DNA from: Deltaproteobacteria bacterium
Lineage (GTDB): Bacteria > Desulfobacterota > Binatia > Binatales > Binataceae
DNA length: 64,000 nt
Assembly (NCBI GenBank): GCA_021780755.1
Contig: JAJXYF010000029.1
Location: forward strand, 124,001-188,000
Reading direction: 5' to 3'
The notes under the pieces are model-generated. The model did not search any database and was not told where the DNA came from. It saw only the letters and a list, made by a program, of their open reading frames with translations. A program made the translations under genes and the position numbers. This document shows, piece by piece, positions 32,771-41,933 of this stretch. Within the stretch, counting starts at the first letter, position 1. Each line of letters opens with the position of its first letter.

Positions 32771-33526
32771 TCAAGCGGGGGCGTGCGCGAAAAACTCGCC
32801 GATCGCCTGATGGAAGCGCGGGTCGGTGGGTGCACTGAGATGGTCGCCGCCCTCGATTTCAACTACGCGGGAGTCCTCGAAGAACGCGCTCATGGCGCGC
32901 GGATCACCGACCAGCCGATCGCGAGTGCCGGTCAGGAACAATACCGGCGTGCGCACGCGCGGTAGCGCGGACAGATCGCGCATGACTTCCTCGGCCCCCA
33001 TGCAGGCGGCGAGCGCCCTGAGGTCGTTGCCGGCGGCTTCGACCCCACGGCGAAACCGGCGCGGCAAATCGTCCGCGATGGACGCGGGATCGTCGGCGAG
33101 CAGGGCCGCCGCGATGCGCTCACGCTGGCCCGGTATCGACATCGCGCCGTTAGCGCCGAAGCCGCCCAGCACCGCCGCGCGAAAATGCTCTGGATGATCG
33201 ACGAGAAGCTCCAGGCAGATGCGGCTACCCATCGAATAGCCCGCGAGGAGCGTGCGCCGCAGACCGAGATGATCGAGCAGGCGAACGATGTCGCCGCTCA
33301 GATTGCGCATCCCGTAATGGTCGCGGCGGTGCGGCTTGTCGCTGCGGCCGTGACCGCGAGCGTCGGGCGCGATCACGCGATAGCGGGCGGCAAGAAAGCG
33401 GATGAGCCCACTATCGCCCCAATGCGCACGCGCGTCGGTGCCGAAGCCATGGACGAGCATTACCGGTGCGCCCTCGCCTTGATCCTCGTAATGAATCCGC
33501 ACCCCGCGCGAATCAAAATACGGCAT
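32771..33526 (-). CDS. alpha/beta hydrolase
   Basis: The 251-residue protein is a complete alpha/beta hydrolase: APVMLVHGFGTDARAHW (oxyanion), DARGHGRSDKPH, nucleophile elbow LLAGYSMGSRICLELL, acid in FLTGTRDRLVG and histidine in EGGDHLSAPTDPRF. It has no signal peptide. The family includes esterases, meta-cleavage hydrolases and lactonases, and the substrate cannot be told from sequence. It is convergent with gspN and divergent from an LLM oxidoreductase. Confidence 0.88.
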   Translation of the reverse strand: MPYFDSRGVRIHYEDQGEGAPVMLVHGFGTDARAHWGDSGLIRFLAARYRVIAPDARGHGRSDKPHRRDHYGMRNLSGDIVRLLDHLGLRRTLLAGYSMGSRICLELLVDHPEHFRAAVLGGFGANGAMSIPGQRERIAAALLADDPASIADDLPRRFRRGVEAAGNDLRALAACMGAEEVMRDLSALPRVRTPVLFLTGTRDRLVGDPRAMSAFFEDSRVVEIEGGDHLSAPTDPRFHQAIGEFFAHAPA

Positions 33527-33679
33527 CGCAGAAGATTCCTCCGCCTTGGCGAAACATGATAATGCGCGCCGACGACGAACGACAGCACGGCGCGCGCCTT
33601 GCCGGGAGGTTCAAGGCGGCGCACAATCGCAAGCGGCGCATCACCGGGCGCGATTTTCAACCCGTCGAGTGGAGTCATC

Positions 33680-34684
33680 ATGGCCGCTGCTAAATCGAAA
33701 CTGGGACTGGAGATGTCGATCGCCTCAACCGCGTTCGCCGAGTGCCCGCGCCTCGCGCGCGAGGCCGAAGATCGCGGCTACGGGTCGATCTGGGTGCCCG
33801 AGGTGAGCGGTCCCGACGCCTTCGTCACGCTCGCGACGATCGCGCAGGCGACCAGCAAGGCCGATCTCGCGACCGGGATCGTGCCGATTCAGATCCGCAC
33901 GCCGGGCGCGATGGCGATGGGCTTTCTGACGCTGAACGAACTCTCGGGCGGACGCGCGATCGCGGGACTCGGCGTGTCGAGCCCGATAATCGTCGAGCGC
34001 TGGCACGGTGCCGCCTACCGCAAGCCGGTCACCGCGATGCGCGAGTGTGTGACGATCATGCGCCAGCTCTTCACCGAAGGCCGCAGCAAATTCGAGGGCA
34101 AGGTCTATCGCAGCGACTTCCGGCTCGGCTTCCAGTCCAAGTATCCGCCGCCGCGCATCTACCTGGCGGCCTTGAACCCGCCGATGCTGCGGCTGGCCGG
34201 CGAGGTCGCGGACGGCGTGCTGCTCAACTATTCGCCGCCCGAGGCAATACCGCCGATGATCGCCGAGATTCGCGCGGGTGCGGAGGCGGCCGGACGCAAT
34301 CTCACCGACGTCGATATCAGCATCTACCTGCGCATGTGTATCACCGAGGACGAAGCCGCCGCAGTCGCCGCGTTCAAGCGCGAGCTCGCGACCTACGCCT
34401 TCGTCGATCAGTACAACGCGATGTTCGAGCGCTACGGTTTGCAGGACGAGTTCACCGAGGTGCGGCGGCTGTGGCGGGAGGGCAAGCGCGACGATGCACC
34501 CAACGCCTTGAGCGATGGGTCGGCGCGACGGCTGGCGGCGTTTGGACCACCGGCGGCGGGGCGCAAATTCGTCGAGAGCTTTCGCGCGGTCGGCGTGAAC
34601 CATCCGGTGATCTTTCCGATCGGGCCGGGGCGCGCGTTGATGCAACATTTTACGACGACCGTGGATACGCTCGCGGGCGCCTGA
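33680..34684 (+). CDS. LLM class flavin-dependent oxidoreductase
   Basis: The 334-residue protein has the luciferase-like TIM-barrel fold: LGLEMSIASTAFAECPRLAREAEDRGYGSIWVPE, LATGIVPIQIRTPGAMAMGFLTLNELSGGRAIAGLG (each shown in parts), and YPPPRIYLAALNPPMLRLAGEVADGVLLNY. Such enzymes use FMN or coenzyme F420; the conserved GE-ADGVL region favours the F420-type subgroup but is not decisive. The ATG at 33680 has GGAG six bases upstream; the frame open from 33599 is not supported. Confidence 0.88.
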   Translation: MAAAKSKLGLEMSIASTAFAECPRLAREAEDRGYGSIWVPEVSGPDAFVTLATIAQATSKADLATGIVPIQIRTPGAMAMGFLTLNELSGGRAIAGLGVSSPIIVERWHGAAYRKPVTAMRECVTIMRQLFTEGRSKFEGKVYRSDFRLGFQSKYPPPRIYLAALNPPMLRLAGEVADGVLLNYSPPEAIPPMIAEIRAGAEAAGRNLTDVDISIYLRMCITEDEAAAVAAFKRELATYAFVDQYNAMFERYGLQDEFTEVRRLWREGKRDDAPNALSDGSARRLAAFGPPAAGRKFVESFRAVGVNHPVIFPIGPGRALMQHFTTTVDTLAGA

Positions 34685-34777
34685 GGCAGCATCCGATCGG
34701 CGGTGCTTTACCGGCCGCGTGCGCAGTCGTAATGATTGAAGTGGGGCGGGGAAAATAGCCGAAGGAGGCGATTTTCC

Positions 34778-35263
34778 ATGAAGCGAACGGCAGGCGCGGC
34801 GCTGGTCTCGGCGGCGTTGCTGTGGAGTGCAGCGGCATTGGGGCAGCCGGCGGTGATTCCACGAATCGGGACGGCTTCGCAAAGCTCGCGTGTGACCTTC
34901 CACAAGCTCAAGGGATATTTTTCGGACACGGCGGCGAGCCAGTTCCGTCTGATCAGGGCGGACGCCCGGACCGGCACAATCGTCGCGCAACGCAGCGGTT
35001 TCGATGACCGTTCGTGGTCGGAGTACGCGTACTGCAAGATGGGCCCGGGTCATCTGCTGGATTCGCTCCACGACGGCGCGGTGACGGTCAAGGTGAAGGT
35101 TGAGGGCGTGGGCCGCCGAGCGAGCTACGTACTCGTGGACGCGGAGTTCGAGGGGCGCTACGGCGGACTCGGGTCGAGCGAGACGACGCAGCAGTGCGTC
35201 TCGCAGGGCCTGATCGAGCGGAACATTCTGGCCGCGGCGGGGGCGACGCCGCCGGGCGGCTGA
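34778..35263 (+). CDS. hypothetical secreted protein
   Basis: The 161-residue protein has a clear signal peptide (MKRTAGAALVSAALLWSAAALGQP, cleavage near residue 22). The mature part has two cysteines (AYCKMGPG and TTQQCVSQ), which may form a disulfide. The ATG at 34778 has AAGGAGG eight bases upstream. No family was recognised. It follows the LLM gene by 93 bp and may be cotranscribed with it. Confidence 0.65.
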   Translation: MKRTAGAALVSAALLWSAAALGQPAVIPRIGTASQSSRVTFHKLKGYFSDTAASQFRLIRADARTGTIVAQRSGFDDRSWSEYAYCKMGPGHLLDSLHDGAVTVKVKVEGVGRRASYVLVDAEFEGRYGGLGSSETTQQCVSQGLIERNILAAAGATPPGG

Positions 35264-35521
35264 AGGAATCCGCGCGGCGGCTAAGCGTCCCTCCCCTAAG
35301 CGACTGGCCCGCTCCCCGAAAAAGGTTCAGCACCGGCATCCGTTCGCTGCGCTCAGGGTGACGGAATGAGCATCGCCCTCACCCAACCAAAAAAAACGAC
35401 CTCTTTGTTGGCGCGCGGGTGGGTGGCGCGAATCCTTGCCGGAGAGCGAGGTGCGTGATACTCGCGAGCAGAGACGGGTACCCGCCGAGCCGGACCCGAA
35501 TACCGATTTCCGGGAGCTGCA

Positions 35522-36814
35522 ATGCTTAAAGTAATACTTCAACTTTATCCCGTAATCCCTGCCAGGGACGAAGCGGAACGCGCCGCCTTGAGGCCGATCG
35601 GGCGTAACCGCGAACGCTATCAGGAGACGCTGACCGGCTGGCACGACATCATTCGCGCGGCCGACAACCTGGGATTGTGGGGTGTCGCGACGATCGAGCA
35701 TCATTTTTGGTCCGAGGGCTACGAATGCGGCCCCAACCCGGGAGTGCTCGACGCATACTGGGCTGCTATCACGAAGAATGTGCGGGTCGGACAGATGGGC
35801 TACGTGATGAGCACGCAGAACCCGCTCAGGGTGGCTGAGGAGACCGCGATTATCGACCATCTGACGCGTGGGCGATGCTTCGTGGGATTCGCGCGCGGCT
35901 ACCAGTCGCGCTGGACCAACGTGATCGGACAACATCTCGGGACTCGCGCGACGATTTCACCGACGGCGGGCGGCGGCGACGAGAACCATATGTTCGCGGG
36001 CGAGAAGCAGCAGAGCGACGCTGACGACGACGCGGTCAATCGGCGCATCTTCGAGGAAGAGGTCGATATCGTCGTCAAGGCGTGGACGGAGGACAGTATC
36101 GCGCATCAGGGCGAGTCGTGGCAGATCCCGTTCCCTTTCGATAAGGGCGTTGACGACTGGCCGCTGGCGCGCGCGGGCGTGACCGGGAGGTTCGGCGCGC
36201 TGGGCGAGGTCGGCGCCGACGGCAATGTCCATCGGATCAGTGTGGTACCGGCGCCTTACACGCGGCCTCATCCGCCGGTGTTCGTAGCGACGGCGGGAAG
36301 TCCGGAGAGCGCGCAATATGCGGGGCGTCGCGGCTTTATCCCGCTCTACTTCACGAGCCTCAAGAATGCGATTGCGCTGGGGACCGAGTATCAGTCGGCG
36401 GCGACCGCCAGCGGCCATCATTTCGCCTTCGGGCAGAACCAGGCGGTGGTGCGCATGCCGCATCTCGGGGCGACGATGGAGGATGCGAAGCGATCGCTGA
36501 TCGACTACGACGCCGACATCTTCCGCAACTTTTACGCCTCGATGGGGCGGCGGAAGATGGATACCAGCGACGTTTACAAATCAACCACGCAGTTCGGCAT
36601 GTGGGCGGTTGGAACGGTTGACGACGTGCGGCGGCAACTGGTCGAGGAGTGGAAGCAATTTCCAGCCGAGTACCTGACCCTGATTTATCATTACGCGCAG
36701 ATGCCGAAGGAAGTAGTAATCAGCAATCTCGAACTGTTCATGCGCGAGATTAAACCGGCCCTCGACGAATTGACGCCGTACACCGAGACGGCGTCAGCGG
36801 CGGCGGGCGGCTAG
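35522..36814 (+). CDS. LLM class flavin-dependent oxidoreductase (second)
   Basis: The 430-residue protein is a longer luciferase-like monooxygenase: LWGVATIEHHFWSEGYECG (the EHH motif of this group), VGQMGYVMSTQNPLRVAEETAIIDHLTRGRCFVGFARGY (in parts), and PPVFVATAGSPESAQYAGRRGF. An insert of about 40 residues (HLGTRATISPTAGGGDENHMF...) sits after FARGY and lengthens it beyond the usual 340-370. The start has GGGAG five bases upstream. The 258-bp gap before it includes a degenerate TTCGCTGCGCTCAGGGTGA element also seen in many unrelated bacterial genomes. Confidence 0.87.
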   Translation: MLKVILQLYPVIPARDEAERAALRPIGRNRERYQETLTGWHDIIRAADNLGLWGVATIEHHFWSEGYECGPNPGVLDAYWAAITKNVRVGQMGYVMSTQNPLRVAEETAIIDHLTRGRCFVGFARGYQSRWTNVIGQHLGTRATISPTAGGGDENHMFAGEKQQSDADDDAVNRRIFEEEVDIVVKAWTEDSIAHQGESWQIPFPFDKGVDDWPLARAGVTGRFGALGEVGADGNVHRISVVPAPYTRPHPPVFVATAGSPESAQYAGRRGFIPLYFTSLKNAIALGTEYQSAATASGHHFAFGQNQAVVRMPHLGATMEDAKRSLIDYDADIFRNFYASMGRRKMDTSDVYKSTTQFGMWAVGTVDDVRRQLVEEWKQFPAEYLTLIYHYAQMPKEVVISNLELFMREIKPALDELTPYTETASAAAGG

Positions 36815-36852
36815 GCCGGCGCGTCCCCTCTTCCGCGGGTCGAAGCGGGTGC

Positions 36853-37452
36853 TCAGGCGACCTTGGTATTGCGACCCTCGATCACTTCGTCGATGAGGCC
36901 GTACTCGACGGCTTCTTTGGCACTGAGGAAGTTGTCGCGGTCGGTATCTTTTTCGACCTTCTTGACGGCCTGCCCGGTGTGGCTCGCGAGAATGTGATTG
37001 AGGAGGTCGCGCAGGCGCAGGGCCTCGCGCGCCTGGATATCGATATCGGCGGCCTGTCCTTCGAAGCCGCCCGAGAGCTGATGAATCATGATGCGCGAGT
37101 GCGGCAGCGAGTAGCGCTTGCCCTCGGCGCCGGCGGCAAGGAGGACAGCACCCATGCTGGCGGCCTGCCCGACACAGAGGGTGGAGACGGGCGGCTTGAC
37201 GAATTGCATGGTGTCGTAGATCGCGAGGCCCGCGGTGACCGAGCCGCCGGGCGAGTTGATGTACATGTTGATCTCGCGCTCGGGATCCTCGGACTCGAGA
37301 AAGAGCAGTTGGGCGGTGACGACGTTGGCGAGGTCGTCGCCGATTTGGCCACCGACGAAAACGATGCGGTCCTTGAGGAGCCGCGAGTAAATGTCGTAGG
37401 AGCGTTCGCCGCGCCCCGTCTGTTCGACCACGAATGGAATCAGGATGCTCAT
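36853..37452 (-). CDS. clpP: ATP-dependent Clp protease proteolytic subunit
   Basis: ClpP is the serine peptidase core of the Clp protease. The 199-residue protein has the motif [18 protein letters not shown], catalytic Ser99 in [16 protein letters not shown], His124 in SRIMIHQ and the aspartate in [11 protein letters not shown]. The ATG at 37452 begins [12 protein letters not shown], the family start. clpX, tig and lon are not adjacent, so the usual tig-clpP-clpX order is broken. Confidence 0.96.
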   Translation of the reverse strand: MSILIPFVVEQTGRGERSYDIYSRLLKDRIVFVGGQIGDDLANVVTAQLLFLESEDPEREINMYINSPGGSVTAGLAIYDTMQFVKPPVSTLCVGQAASMGAVLLAAGAEGKRYSLPHSRIMIHQLSGGFEGQAADIDIQAREALRLRDLLNHILASHTGQAVKKVEKDTDRDNFLSAKEAVEYGLIDEVIEGRNTKVA

Positions 37453-37554
37453 GGAGTCTAGTTTACTCCCCTCGGGCGTGGGCGGTCGAGAACGAAGGTG
37501 GTCGAGCATCGAGTTCGCGGGATGTGCGAGTTCGCCGAGCGGCAGTTGGTCAGT

Positions 37555-38010
37555 TTAGCTTGAGCCCGGCGGTTTTGCTTTCCAAATCGAAGCATCGAGC
37601 GACCAGGCGCCCGCGCCGGCAACGATCAGGAAGAGCAGACTCATGGTCATCGCGAAGTCCGTTCTCGCGTCGCTGACCATGTACCAAAAGCCCTGGTCTG
37701 GGTGGAACAGTTCCGGAATTTTGGTGGTCGCGATCGCCGTCAGAATGACAATCAGGAGTGTAATGCCGGCCAGCCTGGTGAGCAGTCCGGCGAGCACCAG
37801 AAGTCCGCAGAGGATCTCGAAGGTGCCAACGAAATGAGCGGTGAAATCGGGCGCCGGGAACCCGATCCGGGTAAATCGCAGCACCCCCATGTGGGGATCG
37901 GTAAATTTGAGGATGCCCTGCGTCAGGAAGATCGCACCGACGGCGAGCCGGATAAATACCACGCTGCGACGGTTGCAGCCCGGACTCAGCAATGTCTTTA
38001 AGCCCTCCAC
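37555..38010 (-). CDS. DoxX family membrane protein
   Basis: The 151-residue protein has four predicted membrane helices and the DoxX pattern IRLAVGAIFLTQGILKF at the N-terminus, FPAPDFTAHFVGTFEILCGLLVLAGLLTRLAG in the middle (given in parts) and a terminal helix MTMSLLFLIVAGAGAWSLD. DoxX proteins are membrane partners in thiosulfate or stress-related redox; the role here is not clear. Confidence 0.85.
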   Translation of the reverse strand: MEGLKTLLSPGCNRRSVVFIRLAVGAIFLTQGILKFTDPHMGVLRFTRIGFPAPDFTAHFVGTFEILCGLLVLAGLLTRLAGITLLIVILTAIATTKIPELFHPDQGFWYMVSDARTDFAMTMSLLFLIVAGAGAWSLDASIWKAKPPGSS

Positions 38011-38073
38011 GGCCGCGTTTCAGCAGGCCTCGGCCGGAAATGAGCTACTCGCGATCATCGACAAATAGAGGCG

Positions 38074-38898
38074 CTAGCGGAGGCGGAAGCGCCCGCCCAG
38101 GAAGACTTCCCGCACCCGCTCGTTGTCAACGATTTCGTGGGGCGTGCCTTCGAGCAGAATCTTGCCGGAGTGGATAACGTAGGCGCGATCGATAATCGAA
38201 AGGGTCTCCTGCACGTTGTGATCGGACATCAGCACGCCGATGCCGCGATCCTTGAGGTAGCTGATGATGCGCTGGATTTCGATAACGGTAATCGGGTCGA
38301 TGCCGGCGAAGGGCTCGTCGAGGCAGAGAAAGAGCGGATTGAGCACCAGCGCGCGGGTGATTTCGACTTTGCGGCGTTCACCGCCGGACAGCACGCCGGC
38401 GGGTGACTTGGCGAGCCGCGCGATATCGAGTTCGCCAAGCAGCGATTGCAGGCGGGCGCGGCGCTCTTCATCGGAGAGCGGGAGGGTCTCAAGCACGGCC
38501 ATCAGGTTCTGCTCGACAGTGAGCTTGCGAAATACCGACGGCTCCTGCGGCAGGTAGCTGATGCCACGGCGTGCACGCTGGTAAAGCGGCAGCATCGTAA
38601 TGTCGTCGCCGCCGAGTGCGATGGTGCCGGAGTCGGGTTTGAGGAGGCCGACCAGCATGTAGAAGGTGGTGGTCTTGCCGGCGCCGTTGGGGCCCAGCAG
38701 GCCGACCACTTCGCCCTTGCCGATGCGGACTTCGACCTGGTTGACGACGACGCGGCCGCCGTAGCTCTTGGTGAGGCCGTGCCCTTCGAGGGCAGCGCCC
38801 TCGAGCGCAGGTGCGCCGTTAACGGCGGCGTCCTGACCGGCGACCGGAACGTCCGTGGAGGCGCTCAGATCGCGGTTAACTTGCTCAAGCCTTGCCAT
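38074..38898 (-). CDS. lptB: LPS export ABC transporter ATP-binding protein LptB
   Basis: LptB powers lipopolysaccharide transport to the outer membrane. The 274-residue protein has Walker A GLLGPNGAGKTTTFYMLVG, QEPSVFRKLTVEQNLMAVLE, the signature LSGGERRKVEITRALV and Walker B LFLCLDEPFAGIDP, then the H-loop SDHNVQETL. These match LptB rather than other ABC ATPases. The first 35 residues are an extra Ala/Gly/Asp-rich extension. lptA, lptC and rpoN are not adjacent. zwf is upstream with a 146-bp gap. Confidence 0.92.
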   Translation of the reverse strand: MARLEQVNRDLSASTDVPVAGQDAAVNGAPALEGAALEGHGLTKSYGGRVVVNQVEVRIGKGEVVGLLGPNGAGKTTTFYMLVGLLKPDSGTIALGGDDITMLPLYQRARRGISYLPQEPSVFRKLTVEQNLMAVLETLPLSDEERRARLQSLLGELDIARLAKSPAGVLSGGERRKVEITRALVLNPLFLCLDEPFAGIDPITVIEIQRIISYLKDRGIGVLMSDHNVQETLSIIDRAYVIHSGKILLEGTPHEIVDNERVREVFLGGRFRLR

Positions 38899-39044
38899 TA
38901 AACAGATACGCCCGGAGTTGTGTTATGAAGGTTTTACCGGCTTTACCGGGGCAGGGAAACTCAGCGGGCGTTTATATCTAGATCCTTACTCTCAATACGA
39001 TGCCGCGACTAACCGGTTTCGGATCCGCGCGGAAAATCCCGCGG

Positions 39045-40562
39045 TCAGGGATCGAGCCATTCGTGGCCGTCGGCCTGAATGAGTTTATCGGCAGCCGCAG
39101 GACCGTGCGATCCCGCCGCGTATTCGTGCATCGGGATGGTCACGTCGTCGCGCCACAGATCGAGAATCGACTGGACGAACTCCCACGACTTCTCGACGAA
39201 CTGGGCGCTGACGAAGAGCGTGTGGTCACCGCTCATGACGTCGAGCAGCAGGCGCTCGTAGGCCTCGGGCGAGGGGCCGGAGAATTCGCTGTCGTAGCGG
39301 AGGTTCATCCGGACCGGGCGAATCGCGATGTCGAGTCCAGGCTGCTTGGCGAGGACCTCGAAGGAGAGGCCCTCGTCGGGCTGGATGCGGATGGTAAGCG
39401 CGTTGGGCGGGACTTTTTTCTCGCGGTTGAAGAGGATGCGCGGCACATCCTTGAACTGGATGTAGATGATGCTGCCGCGCGCGGGCATCCGCTTGCCAGT
39501 GCGCAGGTAGAAGGGCACGCCGGCCCAGCGCCAGTTATCGATGGCGGCCTTGAAGGCGACGAAGGTTTCGGTGTGCGAGGTGGGTGGGATGCCTTTTTCG
39601 TGGGCGTAGCCGGGGACCTGCTCGCCGTCAACGACGCCGGCGGCATAGCGGGCGCGCACGACCAGGTCGCGGGCGCCGACCTGCGGCAGCGGACGCAGCG
39701 CGCGCAGGACGTTGAGCTTGGCGTCGCGAATGGCGTCGGAGTCCAGTGAGATGGGCGGCTCCATCGCGATCAGCGCGAGCAATTGCATCAGGTGGTTCTG
39801 CACCATGTCGCGCAGCGCGCCGGCCGGGTCGTAGTACATCGCACGCGATCCGACGCCCTCGCTCTCGGCGACGGTGATCTGGACATGGTCAACATTGCGG
39901 GCGCCCCACATGCGCTCGAAGATGGTATTGGCGAAGCGCAGTACGAAAAGGTTCTGGACGGTCTCCTTGCCGAGGTAATGATCGATGCGAAAGATCTGCG
40001 ATTCGTCGAAGTGGCGGCACAGCAGCCCCTCGATTTCGAGCGCGCTGTCGAGGTCGGTGCCGATCGGTTTCTCGACTACCACGCGGGTAAAGTTGGCGGC
40101 GCCGGGCTTGGCGATGAGGCCGGCGGTATCGAGGCGCTCGACGCAATCGGGCACCGCCTCGGGCGGAATCGAAAGGTAGTAGATGCGATTGGGCGGGAGT
40201 CCGCGGGCGGCTTCGATTTGTTCGAGGCGCTCCTTCAAGTGGCGGAAGCCGTCGGGGTCGTCGAGACCGGAGAGATAGTCGAGGCTCGCGGCAAACTCGC
40301 GCCAGCATTTCTGGTCGAGCTCGAGGCGCGAGAACCGCGCGGCGGCGACGCGTGCGGTTTCGCGAAATTCCTCCAGCGCCATCGGGCGGCGGGCAAACCC
40401 GAGCACCGCGAACTCATTGGGCGCGACCTCCTGCCCGCAGGCCCGCAAATTGTAGAGGGCGGGAATGAGCTTGCGCTTGGCTAGATCGCCGGAGGCGCCG
40501 AAAATGACGACGGTACAGGGCGACGCGGCTTGCGCCTGGGCAATGTGAATCGTGTCAGTCAA
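39045..40562 (-). CDS. zwf: glucose-6-phosphate 1-dehydrogenase
   Basis: Zwf oxidises glucose 6-phosphate with NAD(P) in the oxidative pentose phosphate or Entner-Doudoroff route. The 505-residue protein has the Rossmann motif VVIFGASGDLAKRKLIPALYNL, the active-site signature RIDHYLGKETVQNL, and VEKPIGTDL. The TTG start at 40562 has AGAGGTGG about 10 bases upstream; the frame continues to 40646 with another TTG but without family support. It is divergent from the VanZ-like gene. Confidence 0.95.
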   Translation of the reverse strand: MTDTIHIAQAQAASPCTVVIFGASGDLAKRKLIPALYNLRACGQEVAPNEFAVLGFARRPMALEEFRETARVAAARFSRLELDQKCWREFAASLDYLSGLDDPDGFRHLKERLEQIEAARGLPPNRIYYLSIPPEAVPDCVERLDTAGLIAKPGAANFTRVVVEKPIGTDLDSALEIEGLLCRHFDESQIFRIDHYLGKETVQNLFVLRFANTIFERMWGARNVDHVQITVAESEGVGSRAMYYDPAGALRDMVQNHLMQLLALIAMEPPISLDSDAIRDAKLNVLRALRPLPQVGARDLVVRARYAAGVVDGEQVPGYAHEKGIPPTSHTETFVAFKAAIDNWRWAGVPFYLRTGKRMPARGSIIYIQFKDVPRILFNREKKVPPNALTIRIQPDEGLSFEVLAKQPGLDIAIRPVRMNLRYDSEFSGPSPEAYERLLLDVMSGDHTLFVSAQFVEKSWEFVQSILDLWRDDVTIPMHEYAAGSHGPAAADKLIQADGHEWLDP

Positions 40563-40739
40563 GGGATGACACCACCTCTGCGGAAATACGGCCGGCGACG
40601 GGCAGGCCGGGAGCGGGCTTGATTGACCAGCGGCGGCCGACCACAATCAGACCAGCCGACTCGATCATCGGCGCCAGGATTCGTACGTACCGCAGTGGCC
40701 CTTCAAGACCCATCCAAAGAGTTAACGCCGGAAGCATAA

Positions 40740-41216
40740 ATGGAGCAAGCGGACCGTCCCCCCGAGACGCCACAGGTCTTCGCTAATGAGGACATAGCTG
40801 CGGCACAATCGTCACTTGGTAATTGGATGCCGCCGATCTTATGGATGGCGGCGTTGTTCGTTCTTTCGACGACATTTTTTTCGGCAGCGAACACTTCGAT
40901 GATAATCGAACCGGTGTTACGCTGGGTATTTCCGAGCGCGTCGATGGCGACGATCTCGCTGATGCACGAGCTGATCCGCAAGGCGGCGCATTTTACGAAT
41001 TACGCGATCCTGTTCTGGCTGTTGGTGCGCGGTCCGCTCGCCAAGCGCCCGTACGCCGCCCTCGCCTGCTGCGTGATCTACGCCTGTTTGGATGAGGGCC
41101 ATCAGATTTTTGCGGTGGGACGCGGACCGTCGCTGTACGACGTCGCGCTGGATTCGAGCGGGGCGCTGTTCAGCCGGTTCTTGAACGCGGCAGTTTACGA
41201 CGTCGGCTTAGAATAG
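40740..41216 (+). CDS. VanZ-like family membrane protein
   Basis: The 158-residue protein has about four membrane helices and the VanZ-like core: WMAALFVLSTTFFS, LIRKAAHFTNYAILFWLL (the conserved K-x-x-H-x-x-x-Y) and LDEGHQIFAVGRGPSLYDVALDSSGALF (the D-E-x-H-Q-x-F and D-x-x-x-D-x-x-G). Function is unknown; members are linked to teicoplanin resistance or cell-envelope traits. The first 28 residues are soluble and acidic. It is divergent from zwf. Confidence 0.85.
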   Translation: MEQADRPPETPQVFANEDIAAAQSSLGNWMPPILWMAALFVLSTTFFSAANTSMIIEPVLRWVFPSASMATISLMHELIRKAAHFTNYAILFWLLVRGPLAKRPYAALACCVIYACLDEGHQIFAVGRGPSLYDVALDSSGALFSRFLNAAVYDVGLE

Positions 41217-41233
41217 TTTAAGCGCGTAAATTA

Positions 41234-41905
41234 TCAGGCGTTGGGGTCGAGCGCGGCGGTAATGCGATCGAGGCGGCCGTAGTAGGCGCGCAGGCTGGCC
41301 ATCTCGGTGGGAATCTTGAGGACGCCGCTGAGGGCGAGAAGACTCAACTGGCCGTATAGCGCGAAGTCCGCGTAACCGATGCGGCCGAGGATGAAGGCGC
41401 GCTCGCGCAGGGTGTCGTCGAGCGGCGCGAGCAGTGCGCGCGCACGGGCAAAATGCGCCGCGTGATTGGCGACGGTCTCGTCGCAAAAGCCCGGCCCGTA
41501 TTTACGGTCACGAATAAATCTATAAAATGCCTCGCGATCGCGGCCCTGGCGCGCGAAGCGGGCAATCTCGTCGGGCAATGCGGCGCGAAAGATCGCGTCC
41601 TCGAATTCGGTGTCGAAGTAGCGCGCGAGGGCGAGATGAATCCCGCGCCATTCGGCGGGAAAAATGGTGGGCTCGGGAAAAAGGTCGTCGAGGCGTGCCG
41701 CGATCCGATCGGAATCGACGACGGTCTCGCCGTTGTCCAGCGTGAGCGCGGGCACCATCAATTGACCGGACGCAACGATCAATTCCTTGCGCTCGAGATA
41801 GTCAACTTCAATGACGCGATAGTCGAGACCTTTGAAGTCGAGAATCTTGCGGACCTTGGCGCAGAAGGGGCTGGTCGCGAACTGGTAGAGGGTATGCGTC
41901 GCCAT
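41234..41905 (-). CDS. glutathione S-transferase family protein
   Basis: The 223-residue protein starts MATHTLYQFATSPFCAKVRKIL, with the thioredoxin-like N-terminal domain, a CxxK-type position (SPFCAK) in the active-site loop and the cis-proline motif VPALTLDNGETVVDSDRIA. The C-terminal all-helical domain ends near GYADFALYGQLSLL. The substrate is unknown. The frame open from 42118 is a shadow of the neighbouring SDR gene. It is 28 bp downstream of the SDR gene and probably cotranscribed with it. Confidence 0.88.
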   Translation of the reverse strand: MATHTLYQFATSPFCAKVRKILDFKGLDYRVIEVDYLERKELIVASGQLMVPALTLDNGETVVDSDRIAARLDDLFPEPTIFPAEWRGIHLALARYFDTEFEDAIFRAALPDEIARFARQGRDREAFYRFIRDRKYGPGFCDETVANHAAHFARARALLAPLDDTLRERAFILGRIGYADFALYGQLSLLALSGVLKIPTEMASLRAYYGRLDRITAALDPNA

Positions 41906-41933
41906 TTTTAGCGCGGGGGCACGGCGCCCATTA

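Noticed and set aside
35330-35365. TTCGCTGCGCTCAGGGTGA element as a new repeat
   Set aside because: It resembles a motif seen in many unrelated bacterial genomes; only one degenerate copy is in this window, so nothing new can be claimed from it.
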